This document shows, piece after piece, positions 37,693 to 46,133 of a DNA stretch of 64,000 nt. The translations under genes and the position numbers were made by a program. The stretch is taken from contig NZ_PIQO01000003.1 in assembly GCF_002844575.1 (NCBI RefSeq), positions 186,001 to 250,000 on the forward strand, written 5' to 3'. Below the pieces are notes generated by a model. That model saw only the letters and a program-made list of their open reading frames with translations. It was not told the origin of the DNA and ran no database searches. Position 1 is the stretch's first letter. Every line of letters begins with the position of its first letter. This DNA is from Heyndrickxia camelliae (GTDB taxonomy: Bacteria > Bacillota > Bacilli > Bacillales > Bacillaceae_C).

Positions 37693-38022
37693 ATGATTGG
37701 ACAACGCATAAAAAATATTCGATTACAAAAGAAACTATCATTATCAGAACTTGCAGAGAGAGCAGGCATTGCAAAATCTTATCTTAGTTCCATCGAACGA
37801 AATATACAATCAAATCCTTCTGTTCAATTTCTAGAAAAAGTATCAGCCGTTTTGGGAGTTTCCGTACATACTCTACTCCATGATGAAGAAGAAGGACTAA
37901 ACAATGCAGAACTAGATTCTGAATGGGAACAGCTAGTACGCGAAGCAATGAATTCTGGTGTTTCCAAAAATGAATTTCGAGAATTTCTAGAATTTAATAA
38001 ATGGAAAATCAATAATAAATAA
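37693..38022 (+). CDS. sinR: Master biofilm regulator SinR
   Basis: A 109-residue repressor. Residues 1-66 are an XRE helix-turn-helix (RIKNIRLQKKLSLSELAERA, SYLSSIERNIQSNPS), and residues about 74-109 are the SinI-type dimerisation hairpin (LDSEWEQLVREAMNSGVSKNEFREFL). Both parts are close to B. subtilis SinR. It represses matrix operons and, when bound by SinI, releases them. It follows sinI and has its own likely promoter. Confidence 0.95.
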   Translation: MIGQRIKNIRLQKKLSLSELAERAGIAKSYLSSIERNIQSNPSVQFLEKVSAVLGVSVHTLLHDEEEGLNNAELDSEWEQLVREAMNSGVSKNEFREFLEFNKWKINNK

Positions 38023-38056
38023 AGCGTTCATAGACAACAAGAACGCTTTACTGTTT
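38021..38056 (+). terminator. Terminator after sinR
   Basis: AAAGCGTTC/GAACGCTTT with an 11-base loop, followed by ACTGTTTTTAT. The stop codon abuts the stem. Confidence 0.75.
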
Positions 38057-38067
38057 TTATCCTATTT

Positions 38068-38325
38068 CTATTTAAACTTTTTCCAATCCATCGGATTTTC
38101 ATTTAATAATTCTTCAAAGGATTTATTCTTTTCTTTTTGTCTTCTTTCTTTTCTCTTCCGTTCTTCCTCTTGAAGCTTTTGCTGTTCTTCTTCTTGCTTT
38201 AATTGTTGCTGAGCCTGTTTTAATTTCAACAATATATCTTGATTCAAAGAATCTCCTAATGTTAATTTTTCATCTTGTTTTTCTTTTTTAGGTTGATGCT
38301 TTTGCTGTTTTTTCATTTTGGTCAT
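38068..38325 (-). CDS. yqkE: YqkE family protein (DUF3886)
   Basis: An 85-residue, extremely charged protein of Lys, Glu and Gln, largely one predicted coiled coil (about residues 30-70), ending in the conserved NPMDWKKFK. It matches YqkE, the neighbour of yqkF in B. subtilis. Function unknown. GGGAG precedes the start. Confidence 0.85.
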   Translation of the reverse strand: MTKMKKQQKHQPKKEKQDEKLTLGDSLNQDILLKLKQAQQQLKQEEEQQKLQEEERKRKERRQKEKNKSFEELLNENPMDWKKFK

Positions 38326-38349
38326 TTTTAATTCTCCCTTAATTGTTAA

Positions 38350-38389
38350 ATGAAGAAAGGAGAATAGGTGGTTCTTTTCCCTACTCTCC
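38350..38389 (-). terminator. Terminator after scoB
   Basis: GGAGAGTAGG pairs with CCTATTCTCC (one wobble) around a ten-base loop and is followed by TTTCTTC on the minus strand. Confidence 0.75.
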
Positions 38390-38409
38390 TAATCATTTTA
38401 CTATAATGA

Positions 38410-39078
38410 CTAATAAGCTTCTAGTTGTACATCTTTTGGAACTATTACATTTGGTTCTGTAGAAGCTAGTACATCCTCTACTGTATATCCTTTTGCAACT
38501 TCCCTTAATATGAGTCCTTGACTGGACACATCCATTACGGCTCTATCAGTAATAATTCGATTAACTACACCTTTCCCTGTTAAAGGAAGACTGCATTTTT
38601 TGAGAATTTTAGGCTCGCCATTTTTATTTACATGGTCCATGATGACAATGATTTTTTGCGCACCGTGGACTAAATCCATCGCTCCGCCCATTCCCTTTAT
38701 CATTTTTCCAGGGATCATCCAATTAGCTAAATCACCTGTCTCGGATACTTCCATTCCTCCCAATATGGCTATGTTTATATGGCCTCCGCGAATCATTGCA
38801 AACGATTCTGCACTATCAAAATATGCTGCACCAGCAATGGCAGTAACTGTTTCTTTTCCGGCATTTATTAAATCAGCATCTACCTCTTCCTCTGTAGGAT
38901 AAGGGCCTATACCTAATAAACCATTTTCTGATTGCAGCACCACCTGCTTATTTTCAGATATATAATTTGCTACTAAAGTCGGCATCCCAATTCCCAGATT
39001 TACATAGTGACCATCTTCAATTTCCTTTTCCGCCCTTTTGGCAATCTTTTCCCGCACTAAACCTTTATCTGCTGACAT
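38410..39078 (-). CDS. scoB: 3-oxoacid CoA-transferase subunit B
   Basis: The 222-residue beta subunit of a family I CoA-transferase. The catalytic glutamate lies in [12 protein letters not shown], and [10 protein letters not shown] and [14 protein letters not shown] are family blocks. With ScoA it transfers CoA from succinyl-CoA to acetoacetate (or a similar pair), making acetoacetyl-CoA. It is the third gene after the thiolase and scoA. Confidence 0.93.
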   Translation of the reverse strand: MSADKGLVREKIAKRAEKEIEDGHYVNLGIGMPTLVANYISENKQVVLQSENGLLGIGPYPTEEEVDADLINAGKETVTAIAGAAYFDSAESFAMIRGGHINIAILGGMEVSETGDLANWMIPGKMIKGMGGAMDLVHGAQKIIVIMDHVNKNGEPKILKKCSLPLTGKGVVNRIITDRAVMDVSSQGLILREVAKGYTVEDVLASTEPNVIVPKDVQLEAY

Positions 39079-39108
39079 GCTCCTCTCTCCTCCCTCTCCA
39101 GTGATAGA

Positions 39109-39798
39109 TTATTTGCTGATGGTTCTTCTCTCAATGCGTTTTACCTGATTTCCTTGAATGACTCTTTGCACATATATGCTTGGAGTATGTATAAAGTTTG
39201 CATCCAGATCGCCTATTTCATAAAGTTCCTCTACTTCTGCAATCGTGACCTTTCCAGCAGCCGCAATCATTGGGTTAAAATTCCGTGCTGTTTTGTTGTA
39301 TACTAAATTCCCCATTTTGTCGCCTTTCCAAGCACGAATTAAACTAAAATCTGCCGTTAAGGCCGCTTCCAAAACATATTCTTTTCCATTAAACATCCTA
39401 GTTTCTTTTCCATCTGCAATCGGGGTACCAACTCCTGCAGGCGTATAAAATGCCGGAATACCCGCTCCGCCTGCACGGATTTTTTCTGCTAAAGTACCTT
39501 GCGGAGTTAATTCCACTTCCAATTCGCCTGCTAATACTTGCCGCTCGAATTCTTTATTCTCACCAACATATGAACCTATCATTTTTTTAATCTGTTTATT
39601 CTGTAAAAGCGGCCCTAATCCCCAATCATCTACCCCACAGTTATTGGAAATCACCGTTAAATCTTTTACACCTTTTTCGACAAGTGCAAGAATTAAATTT
39701 TCCGGAATTCCGCAAAGGCCAAAACCGCCAACCATTAAAGTTGCACCATCGTGTATATCTGCTACAGCTTCCTGAAAGGATGTATATACCTGTTTCAT
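39109..39798 (-). CDS. scoA: 3-oxoacid CoA-transferase subunit A
   Basis: The 229-residue alpha subunit, with the glycine-rich CoA-binding block [19 protein letters not shown] and [21 protein letters not shown]. It sits between the thiolase and scoB genes with gaps of 25 and 30 bases. Together the three genes convert acetoacetate to acetyl-CoA. Confidence 0.94.
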   Translation of the reverse strand: MKQVYTSFQEAVADIHDGATLMVGGFGLCGIPENLILALVEKGVKDLTVISNNCGVDDWGLGPLLQNKQIKKMIGSYVGENKEFERQVLAGELEVELTPQGTLAEKIRAGGAGIPAFYTPAGVGTPIADGKETRMFNGKEYVLEAALTADFSLIRAWKGDKMGNLVYNKTARNFNPMIAAAGKVTIAEVEELYEIGDLDANFIHTPSIYVQRVIQGNQVKRIERRTISK

Positions 39799-39823
39799 TT
39801 ATTCCCTCTCCCCTCTTGATTTC

Positions 39824-41011
39824 TTAAGCTAATTCAACAACCGTGGCTACCCCTTGCCCGCCGCCAATACAGAGCGTAGCCAAACCGTTTTTGACCTGTC
39901 TTCTTTGCATTTCATGAATAAGTGTGACAAGGATTCTTGCCCCACTTGCTCCAATTGGATGTCCAAGAGCAATTGCCCCGCCATTAACATTCAAAATCTC
40001 TTTATTAAAATTCAATTCTCTATCAACAGCCAAAGATTGCGCAGCGAATGCTTCGTTTGCTTCAATGAGCCCCATTTCTTCTAAGGACATGTTTGCCTTT
40101 TCCAAAGCCTTTTTGACAGCTATCACTGGGCCAATACCCATTACACTAGGATCCACCCCTGCATTTGCGTTTGCTTTTATGGTTACAAGCGGTTTAATCC
40201 CTAACTCATTTGCCTTTTTTCTTGACATGACGACAACCGCTGCTGCTCCATCATTTATTCCAGAGGCATTTCCTGCAGTCACCGAACCGTCTTTTTTGAA
40301 AGCAGGTCTTAATGAGCTTAATTTCTCGACTGTTGTCCCTTTCTTAGGATATTCATCTGTATCAAAAAGAATCGGATCGCCTTTTCTTTGTGGAATTTCC
40401 ACCGCTACGATTTCATCCTTGAACTTGCCTTCTTCGATTGCTTTTATCGCTTTTCTTTGGCTTTCAGCAGAGAATTGGTCTTGTTCCTCTCGAGAAATTT
40501 GATAGCGTTCACACAAATTTTCAGCCGTGATTCCCATATGATAATCATTAAACGCACACCATAATCCATCTGTAATCATACTATCCACTAGTTTTTGGTC
40601 TCCCATTTTAAAGCCATCCCGTGCACCCTTTAATAAATATGGCGCCTGACTCATGTTTTCCATTCCGCCGGCAATAATTATATCTGCATCCCCTGCAATG
40701 ATTGATTGGGCTGCAAGATGAACAGCTTTTAGCCCTGAACCGCAAACTTTATTTATAGTCATAGAAGAAACACTTTCTGGAACCCCTGCTTTAATAGCAG
40801 CTTGACGTGCTGGATTTTGTCCCAGCCCTGCTTGAAGAACATTTCCCATAATGACTTCGTCCACCTGATCTCCTTGTAATCCAGCTCTCTCCAGTGCCTG
40901 TTTGATTACAATTCCACCAAGATCTGGAGCAGATATATTTTTCAACGATCCATTGAAACTTCCTATTGCTGTTCTCACAGCGCTTACTATTACGACTTCC
41001 TGTTTTTCCAT
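39824..41011 (-). CDS. Acetyl-CoA C-acetyltransferase (thiolase)
   Basis: A 395-residue biosynthetic/degradative type II thiolase. The nucleophile Cys lies in [19 protein letters not shown], the His in [19 protein letters not shown], and the second active Cys in [10 protein letters not shown]. It interconverts two acetyl-CoA and acetoacetyl-CoA. First in the operon with scoA and scoB, and under a cre site, it probably supplies acetyl-CoA from ketone bodies or leucine when glucose is scarce. Confidence 0.95.
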   Translation of the reverse strand: MEKQEVVIVSAVRTAIGSFNGSLKNISAPDLGGIVIKQALERAGLQGDQVDEVIMGNVLQAGLGQNPARQAAIKAGVPESVSSMTINKVCGSGLKAVHLAAQSIIAGDADIIIAGGMENMSQAPYLLKGARDGFKMGDQKLVDSMITDGLWCAFNDYHMGITAENLCERYQISREEQDQFSAESQRKAIKAIEEGKFKDEIVAVEIPQRKGDPILFDTDEYPKKGTTVEKLSSLRPAFKKDGSVTAGNASGINDGAAAVVVMSRKKANELGIKPLVTIKANANAGVDPSVMGIGPVIAVKKALEKANMSLEEMGLIEANEAFAAQSLAVDRELNFNKEILNVNGGAIALGHPIGASGARILVTLIHEMQRRQVKNGLATLCIGGGQGVATVVELA

Positions 41012-41042
41012 TCTTCAAACCCCCTCATTTATATATAAACAT

Positions 41043-41056
41043 TGTAAACGTTATCA
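41043..41056. promoter_or_regulatory. CcpA operator (cre) upstream of the thiolase operon
   Basis: TGTAAACGTTATCA fits the cre consensus TGWNANCGNTNWCA at every defined position. It lies about 32 bases before the thiolase start codon, a place for CcpA repression. Confidence 0.82.
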
Positions 41057-41266
41057 TTACCTTCCCTCTACATTTTCGATAAAAATTTTGATTTTCCTGC
41101 TGAAAATATAGGTCATTATTTGCCGTTAATGTACTTAAGATGTATAGTACAATACTACTAGAGATGTATTTCTTTCCTTCACGATATTTTTTATAATAGA
41201 GGTTAGTGAAACCTTTTTACTTATCATTCGTATTTGAGTTGTAGTGCTCTAGATTGGAGTCGATTT

Positions 41267-41926
41267 ATGATGAAATCATTATTTTCCTTTATTACCCGTA
41301 TAATTATTGCAATCCCTGTTGCAGTACTTGTTTGGGTGATTAGCTATTTTGGGTTTGAGCAGGCCTTTTTCCCATCATCGATTTTCGCCATATTAGGTGG
41401 CGCAATCATATACTTAATAATTAAATGGATTAGTACAAGAAAGTTTTTGAAAAGGCATCAACTAACTCGAAAAGAATTGACATATATTGTCCAAAATCTT
41501 AAAGAAGCAAAAAAGAAAATTCACCGCCTTCAAAAAGTATTCTTTAATGTTCGAAACATTGGTGCATTTAAGCAAATGCTTGATTTAATTCGGCTTGTGA
41601 AAAGAATTTATTCAATTATAAAAAAAGAGCCAAGAAGATTTTATCAGGCGGAGAAATTCTTTTTCTATCATTTAGATTCTATTGTGGAATTGTCCGAAAA
41701 ATACGCATTTTTAGCTGCGCAGCCTGTAAAAAATAATGAATTATACTTTTCTTTAAAAGATACACGCAATACTTTAAAGGAGTTAAAAAGGACGATAGAG
41801 AATGATTTATATGAAGTATTATCGAAAGATATTGATCATCTCGAGTTTGAACTAAATGTAGCAAAGCATTCCTTGAAAACACCAATAGACCCTCTTATAG
41901 ATGAAGAAAGGAGATCGACAAAATGA
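41267..41926 (+). CDS. xpaC: XpaC-like 5-bromo-4-chloroindolyl phosphate hydrolysis family protein
   Basis: A protein of about 219 residues. Two N-terminal membrane helices (about residues 5-25 and 33-55) are followed by a helical cytoplasmic domain rich in Lys/Arg ([29 protein letters not shown]). This is the XpaC family, usually paired with a TelA protein, as xpaC-yaaN in B. subtilis. Enzymatic activity is doubtful despite the family name. GGAG precedes the ATG; an upstream TTG would add 11 residues. It overlaps the next gene by four bases. Confidence 0.85.
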   Translation: MMKSLFSFITRIIIAIPVAVLVWVISYFGFEQAFFPSSIFAILGGAIIYLIIKWISTRKFLKRHQLTRKELTYIVQNLKEAKKKIHRLQKVFFNVRNIGAFKQMLDLIRLVKRIYSIIKKEPRRFYQAEKFFFYHLDSIVELSEKYAFLAAQPVKNNELYFSLKDTRNTLKELKRTIENDLYEVLSKDIDHLEFELNVAKHSLKTPIDPLIDEERRSTK

Positions 41927-43101
41927 GTGAGTCAAAAGAAAGCTTGTGGCAAGAAGATATAAGTGATGGATTGGATGATTTACTTTCCAATCCATTTGGA
42001 GAAAAAGAACTTGTAATTCAAGAATCTCCTACAGTTACCCAAGCGGAAAAGCCACAGAGGCTAATTGATGTTTTGCCGGAAGCAAATCGCGAAAAGGCAA
42101 GGCAGTTAGCAGAACAAATTGATCCAAAAAATCATCAGGCAATTATTATGTACGGAACACAAGCACAATCAAAGCTTTTAAATTTCTCCCATTCCATGCT
42201 AGATCATGTTCAAAAAAAGGATATAGGAGAAATTGGTGAAATATTAGGCGATTTAATGAGGAAATTACAACAGGTTAATCCTGAAGAATTATCTCCTGAA
42301 AAGAAAGGGCTATTTTCAAGAATGTTTGGGAAAATCTCCAGTTCTGTTCAAGAGGTGTTATCAAAGTACCAAAAAACAGGTGCACAAATCGATAGAATTA
42401 GCGTTAAATTGGAGCTTTCAAAAAAAACACTTTTATCTGATATAAATATGCTCGAGCAACTCTATGAGAAGAATAAAGACTATTTTCATGCTCTAAATAT
42501 TTATATTGCTGCAGGCGAACTAAAGGTAGAAGAATTATACACAAAGACTATTCCAGAATTAAAGAAAAAAGCGGAAGAAACCGGCGATCAAATGGCCTTT
42601 CAAGATGTGAATGACATGATTCAATTTGCAGATCGTCTGGAAAAGCGACTACATGATTTAAAATTGAGCAGACAAATCACGATTCAAAGTGCGCCGCAAA
42701 TCAGATTAATCCAAAATACAAATCAAGCATTAGCGGAAAAAATTCAATCATCCATAATGACGGCCATTCCACTTTGGAAGAATCAAATTGCGATTGCATT
42801 AACGCTCATACGTCAACGAAGTGCGGTTGAGGCTCAAAAACAAGTTTCTAAAACAACCAATGACCTGCTACTTAAAAATGCGGAAATGCTCAAATCAAAT
42901 ACAATCGAATCTGCAAAAGAAAATGAACGCGGACTTGTTGATATTGAAACATTAAAAAAGACACAAGAAAATCTTGTTTCTACTTTAGAAGAAACACTTC
43001 GCATCCAACAAGAAGGACGTGCAAAACGCTATCAAGCTGAACAAGAACTGATCACCATGGAGAACGAACTGAAGCAAAAATTATTGAATCTAAAATCTTG
43101 A
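41923..43101 (+). CDS. TelA family toxic anion resistance protein
   Basis: A 392-residue cytoplasmic, mostly helical protein of the TelA (KlaA) family ([46 protein letters not shown]). TelA proteins are linked to tellurite, lantibiotic and envelope stress tolerance; the mechanism is unclear. ATGA overlap with xpaC indicates coupling. The homologue in B. subtilis (YaaN) sits elsewhere, so this pair is relocated or extra here. Confidence 0.9.
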   Translation: MSESKESLWQEDISDGLDDLLSNPFGEKELVIQESPTVTQAEKPQRLIDVLPEANREKARQLAEQIDPKNHQAIIMYGTQAQSKLLNFSHSMLDHVQKKDIGEIGEILGDLMRKLQQVNPEELSPEKKGLFSRMFGKISSSVQEVLSKYQKTGAQIDRISVKLELSKKTLLSDINMLEQLYEKNKDYFHALNIYIAAGELKVEELYTKTIPELKKKAEETGDQMAFQDVNDMIQFADRLEKRLHDLKLSRQITIQSAPQIRLIQNTNQALAEKIQSSIMTAIPLWKNQIAIALTLIRQRSAVEAQKQVSKTTNDLLLKNAEMLKSNTIESAKENERGLVDIETLKKTQENLVSTLEETLRIQQEGRAKRYQAEQELITMENELKQKLLNLKS

Positions 43102-43106
43102 CAACG

Positions 43107-43197
43107 AATGCAAAAACTCCTTGCTCATCGATATACGGATGAATGCAATTTCAAGTGTAACGGATGTTGACTTATCCTAGAAAGGGACGGAGAAGTT
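43107..43197 (+). repeat. Dispersed intergenic repeat, copy 2
   Basis: Partner of 29801-29896: same ordered blocks, best conserved at the right end (ATGTTGACTT and GACGGAGAA). It lies between the TelA gene and its terminator and has no coding frame. Confidence 0.65.
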
Positions 43198-43261
43198 ATA
43201 GACTATTTTTTTAATAGGTTATCCATATTATTAATTTATGTTTTACTTAAAGTTAACAAAG

Positions 43262-43293
43262 GCAATGTCCTATTTTATGACATTGCTCTTTTT
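43262..43293 (+). terminator. Terminator of xpaC-telA
   Basis: GCAATGTC/GACATTGC with a nine-base loop, then TCTTTTTT on the + strand. Confidence 0.85.
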
Positions 43294-43365
43294 TATGAAA
43301 AATCATTATTGCAATTCTACGTCCCCTCTTTTTACAATAGATATATAGGCAAAGGGGGAGAAATG

Positions 43366-44262
43366 ATGGATTTACCTACAAAAGTTACAATTATCGAGGT
43401 TGGGCCTCGCGATGGGCTTCAAAATGAGAAATACTTTGTTCCAACGGATGTTAAAAATAAATTTATTGGGCAGTTAAAATCTGCCGGACTAATAGAAATG
43501 GAATTAACCTCATTTGTGTCACCAAAATGGGTTCCACAAATGCAAGATGCTGCAGAGATTGTTTCAGCTAATTCCACAGATACATATCGAAATATTGTAC
43601 TAGCCCCTAACCGTAAGGGAGTTGACCGTGCTATAGAATCAGGATGCAAGGCAATCGCGGTATTTGTTGGGGTTAGCAATAGCTTTAATAAGAAAAATAT
43701 TAATAAAACAACCAAGGAAAGTATGGCGGAATTGAAACCAATTATTGCTGAACTGAAAGCCAATAATGTGTTTGTCCGGGCATGTATTTCCACTGCTTTT
43801 TATTGTCCATTTGAAGGAAAAATAGCCGAAGAAGATACCATTGCACTTTGCAAAGAGTTTGCGGAATCAGGAGTCGATGAATTAAGTGTTGCGGACACTA
43901 TTGGAATGGCAGTCCCTACGGAATCGTATTCCCTCTTCTCACGTTTGAGGCAACAACTTCCGGAAATTTTGCTAACCGCTCATTTCCACGATACAAGAAA
44001 GTTGGCGCTCACCAACATTTATGCTGCTCTCGAAGCGGGCATTCATCGCTTTGATGCATCGGCAGGTGGTCTCGGCGGCTGCCCATTTGCTCCAGGTGCA
44101 ACCGGTAATGTGGCAACAGAGGATGTTGTATATATGATGGAGAGAATGGGGATTGATACTGGCATTCAATTAGATGAACTCGTCAAAGCCATTGATATTA
44201 TCGTTCCTTCCATTTCCCGAAAAATCGAAACCGGATATTATCAATTAGCGAAAACAATGTAA
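43366..44262 (+). CDS. yngG: Hydroxymethylglutaryl-CoA lyase
   Basis: A TIM-barrel lyase of about 298 residues. Catalytic and metal residues lie in EVGPRDGLQNE, HFHDTRKLAL and the Cys loop GGLGGCPFAPGATGNVATED. It splits HMG-CoA into acetoacetate and acetyl-CoA, the last step of leucine breakdown. The nearby scoAB and thiolase genes could finish the route to acetyl-CoA. GGGGGAG precedes two adjacent ATG codons; the second has the better spacing. An 18-codon upstream extension is unlikely. Confidence 0.93.
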   Translation: MDLPTKVTIIEVGPRDGLQNEKYFVPTDVKNKFIGQLKSAGLIEMELTSFVSPKWVPQMQDAAEIVSANSTDTYRNIVLAPNRKGVDRAIESGCKAIAVFVGVSNSFNKKNINKTTKESMAELKPIIAELKANNVFVRACISTAFYCPFEGKIAEEDTIALCKEFAESGVDELSVADTIGMAVPTESYSLFSRLRQQLPEILLTAHFHDTRKLALTNIYAALEAGIHRFDASAGGLGGCPFAPGATGNVATEDVVYMMERMGIDTGIQLDELVKAIDIIVPSISRKIETGYYQLAKTM

Positions 44263-44329
44263 AGGTATAGTTTTCATCTATAATGCTTATTTTAATGATA
44301 TCGTCTATTTTAAGGAGGTATCATGAACG

Positions 44330-44461
44330 ATGACGAAGCAACGTGAAAAAGGCTATAGTCAAAAAGGAAAACCTACTGCGGACACAACTAAAAACGTGTT
44401 AGCTGCTGAAGAACTTGATAAAGCAATTCATCCAACTAAAAGACAAAATTCTAAGCAATAA
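44330..44461 (+). CDS. Small hydrophilic protein, 43 residues
   Basis: A Lys/Gln/Thr-rich peptide (MTKQREKGYSQKGKPTADTT at the start) without hydrophobic segment. AAGGAGG lies 11 bases before this ATG; a closer ATG in another frame ends after seven codons. A strong terminator follows at once, supporting a real gene. The composition recalls small spore or stress proteins, but I recognise no family. Confidence 0.6.
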   Translation: MTKQREKGYSQKGKPTADTTKNVLAAEELDKAIHPTKRQNSKQ

Positions 44462-44462
44462 T

Positions 44463-44501
44463 AAGTGACACTGCCAATATGGGCAGTGTCATCTTTTTTT
44501 G
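44463..44501 (+). terminator. Terminator after the small hydrophilic gene
   Basis: TGACACTGCC/GGCAGTGTCA with a short AATATG loop, then TCTTTTTTTG. Confidence 0.9.
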
Positions 44502-44550
44502 TTTTCATATGGTAAAATAAAGGAAAGAATGGAATTTGGAGGTGCTATGA

Positions 44551-45477
44551 TTGAAGAAGTTTCTTTCGGTTCTGGGAGGCACTACTTTACTGGCAGCAGG
44601 TTTGGGATTGTATATGTCACAGCGAATTGTCTATATGATGAGAAAGGACGAAAAACTAATTTATGATCGTGAAGTGAAGGCAAAAAGAATCGATCCAGTC
44701 CGTTATGAAGAATTGCCAAAACAAGAAGTTTGGATCAACTCTCCTTTTGGCTACTTAATAAAAGCAGTTGTGGTTCGTCCTTATCCTGATAGAAAAAAAT
44801 ACATGATTTTTTCACACGGTGTAACGGAAAACAAAACGAACTCCATTAAGTATATGGACCTTTTTCTTAAAAGAGGCTTTAATGCGATTATTTACGATCA
44901 TCGCCGTCATGGGGAGTCAGAAGGAAAAACAACAAGCTACGGATATTTCGAAAAGTACGATTTAAAAGCAGTTGTTGACTACCTGCTTTCTACCGAAGGA
45001 GAAGATGTGTTTTTTGGAATTCACGGTGAGTCAATGGGAGCAGCTACGACTATTCTGTATGCTGGAAGCCTTGAAGATCGGGCTGATTTTTATATCGTTG
45101 ACTGCCCTTTTTCCGATTTTCGTGAACAACTAGCCTACCTATTTTCAAAAGAGATGAAGCTACCTGGAAAATGGTTTTTGCCTCTGGCTGACCTTTTTGT
45201 ACGTATACGCGGAGGTTTTCGCCTTAAAACAGTCTCCCCTATTCAGGTGATCCAAAACATTCATAAACCTGTTTTGTTTATACATAGCACAAAGGATGAT
45301 TATATTCTGCCTGAAATGACAAAAACTTTATACGACAGAAAAAAAGATCTTAAGATGTTGTTCATGGCAACAAATGGTGGACATGCACAATCCTTTAATG
45401 AGAATAAGGAAGAGTATGAGCAAGCAATTGATGAGTTTTTTAATATTTATGTGAATAGAGAATTCGTGCAACATTAG
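44551..45477 (+). CDS. yqkD: Alpha/beta hydrolase YqkD family
   Basis: A 308-residue serine hydrolase with an N-terminal membrane anchor (residues about 3-24). The oxyanion region is IFSHGVTENK, the nucleophile Ser is in IHGESMGAAT, and the probable acid and base are in STKDDYILP and NGGHAQSF. Substrate unknown. Start is TTG after GGAGGTG. The hydrolase probably faces the outside or is membrane-bound on the cytoplasmic side. Confidence 0.88.
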   Translation: MKKFLSVLGGTTLLAAGLGLYMSQRIVYMMRKDEKLIYDREVKAKRIDPVRYEELPKQEVWINSPFGYLIKAVVVRPYPDRKKYMIFSHGVTENKTNSIKYMDLFLKRGFNAIIYDHRRHGESEGKTTSYGYFEKYDLKAVVDYLLSTEGEDVFFGIHGESMGAATTILYAGSLEDRADFYIVDCPFSDFREQLAYLFSKEMKLPGKWFLPLADLFVRIRGGFRLKTVSPIQVIQNIHKPVLFIHSTKDDYILPEMTKTLYDRKKDLKMLFMATNGGHAQSFNENKEEYEQAIDEFFNIYVNREFVQH

Positions 45478-45551
45478 ATTTATGTTGCATTTTTCTTCTT
45501 TTCTTTATACCATCTAATAAGACATGATAATTTTAGAAAGGGTGGTTACAT

Positions 45552-45764
45552 ATGGCAAAGGCACAAATTAAAGTGAATGATAACGGATCCTATCGTATAT
45601 CTGGTGACGTTGAACTTATCGATGCCGAAGGAAATGTATTCGAAACGAAGCCTTCTTTTTCATTATGCCGCTGTGGATTATCTAAAAATAAACCGTTCTG
45701 TGATGGTTCACATAAAGGGCATTTCGAATCCTGTGTCCGCGCAGAGAAAAAAGAAGAAGAATAA
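45552..45764 (+). CDS. CDGSH-type iron-sulfur protein
   Basis: A 70-residue protein with the motif CRCGLSKNKPFCDGSH, the three-Cys one-His ligand set of a [2Fe-2S] CDGSH cluster. Soluble, with acidic C-terminal tail. Such proteins take part in iron-sulfur or redox handling. GGGTGG precedes the ATG. Confidence 0.92.
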   Translation: MAKAQIKVNDNGSYRISGDVELIDAEGNVFETKPSFSLCRCGLSKNKPFCDGSHKGHFESCVRAEKKEEE

Positions 45765-45781
45765 CGCTTATTTTGAAAAAT

Positions 45782-45805
45782 AACCGTCCAAAAGGGCGGT
45801 TTAAT
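45782..45805. terminator. Bidirectional terminator between the CDGSH and YolD genes
   Basis: AACCGTCC/GGGCGGTT (one G-T) with loop AAAA; T-rich on both sides. Serves the convergent genes. Confidence 0.75.
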
Positions 45806-46133
45806 CTTTTATTTGTACATTTATTATTTCATTGAAATGCACAAATTCTACATTATCATTCATGGTTTTAATCTTGATTTTTTTTTCTAAAGGATCCATT
45901 TTCATTACTCTGCCAACAATATTCTTTATAAAGCCATTTTCAAAAAGAGAAAATTCCAAAGGTAGCTTAAATTCCTGAGCATACTTTATCCTCTCTTCAA
46001 ACTCCTGAATTTGGTATTCATCCAATATTGGTTTGTTCTGTCGTTTTAAATCTATCGACATATCTCTTAACATTTTTACATGCTCCGGCAGCATTAAAGA
46101 GACCCATTTTTTATTCCCTCTATCACGAATCAT
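45801..46133 (-). CDS. yqjX: YolD-like protein
   Basis: A 110-residue protein of the YolD family (MIRDRGNKKWVSLMLPEHV at the N-terminus), nearly always next to a UvrX-type Y-family polymerase. Suggested to assist or regulate that polymerase during SOS. Overlaps the polymerase gene by four bases. Confidence 0.88.
   Translation of the reverse strand: MIRDRGNKKWVSLMLPEHVKMLRDMSIDLKRQNKPILDEYQIQEFEERIKYAQEFKLPLEFSLFENGFIKNIVGRVMKMDPLEKKIKIKTMNDNVEFVHFNEIINVQIKD

Noticed and set aside
39924-40502. 192-codon open frame opposite the thiolase gene
   Set aside because: It is antisense to a clearly coding, well-conserved thiolase and has no binding site or recognisable protein.
43419-43793. 124-codon open frame opposite HMG-CoA lyase
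   Set aside because: Antisense shadow of a conserved enzyme.
44323-44346. Seven-codon frame with the best-spaced ATG before the 43-residue gene
   Set aside because: It ends after seven codons and leaves the adjacent, longer frame as the plausible product; a leader peptide has no supporting structure.
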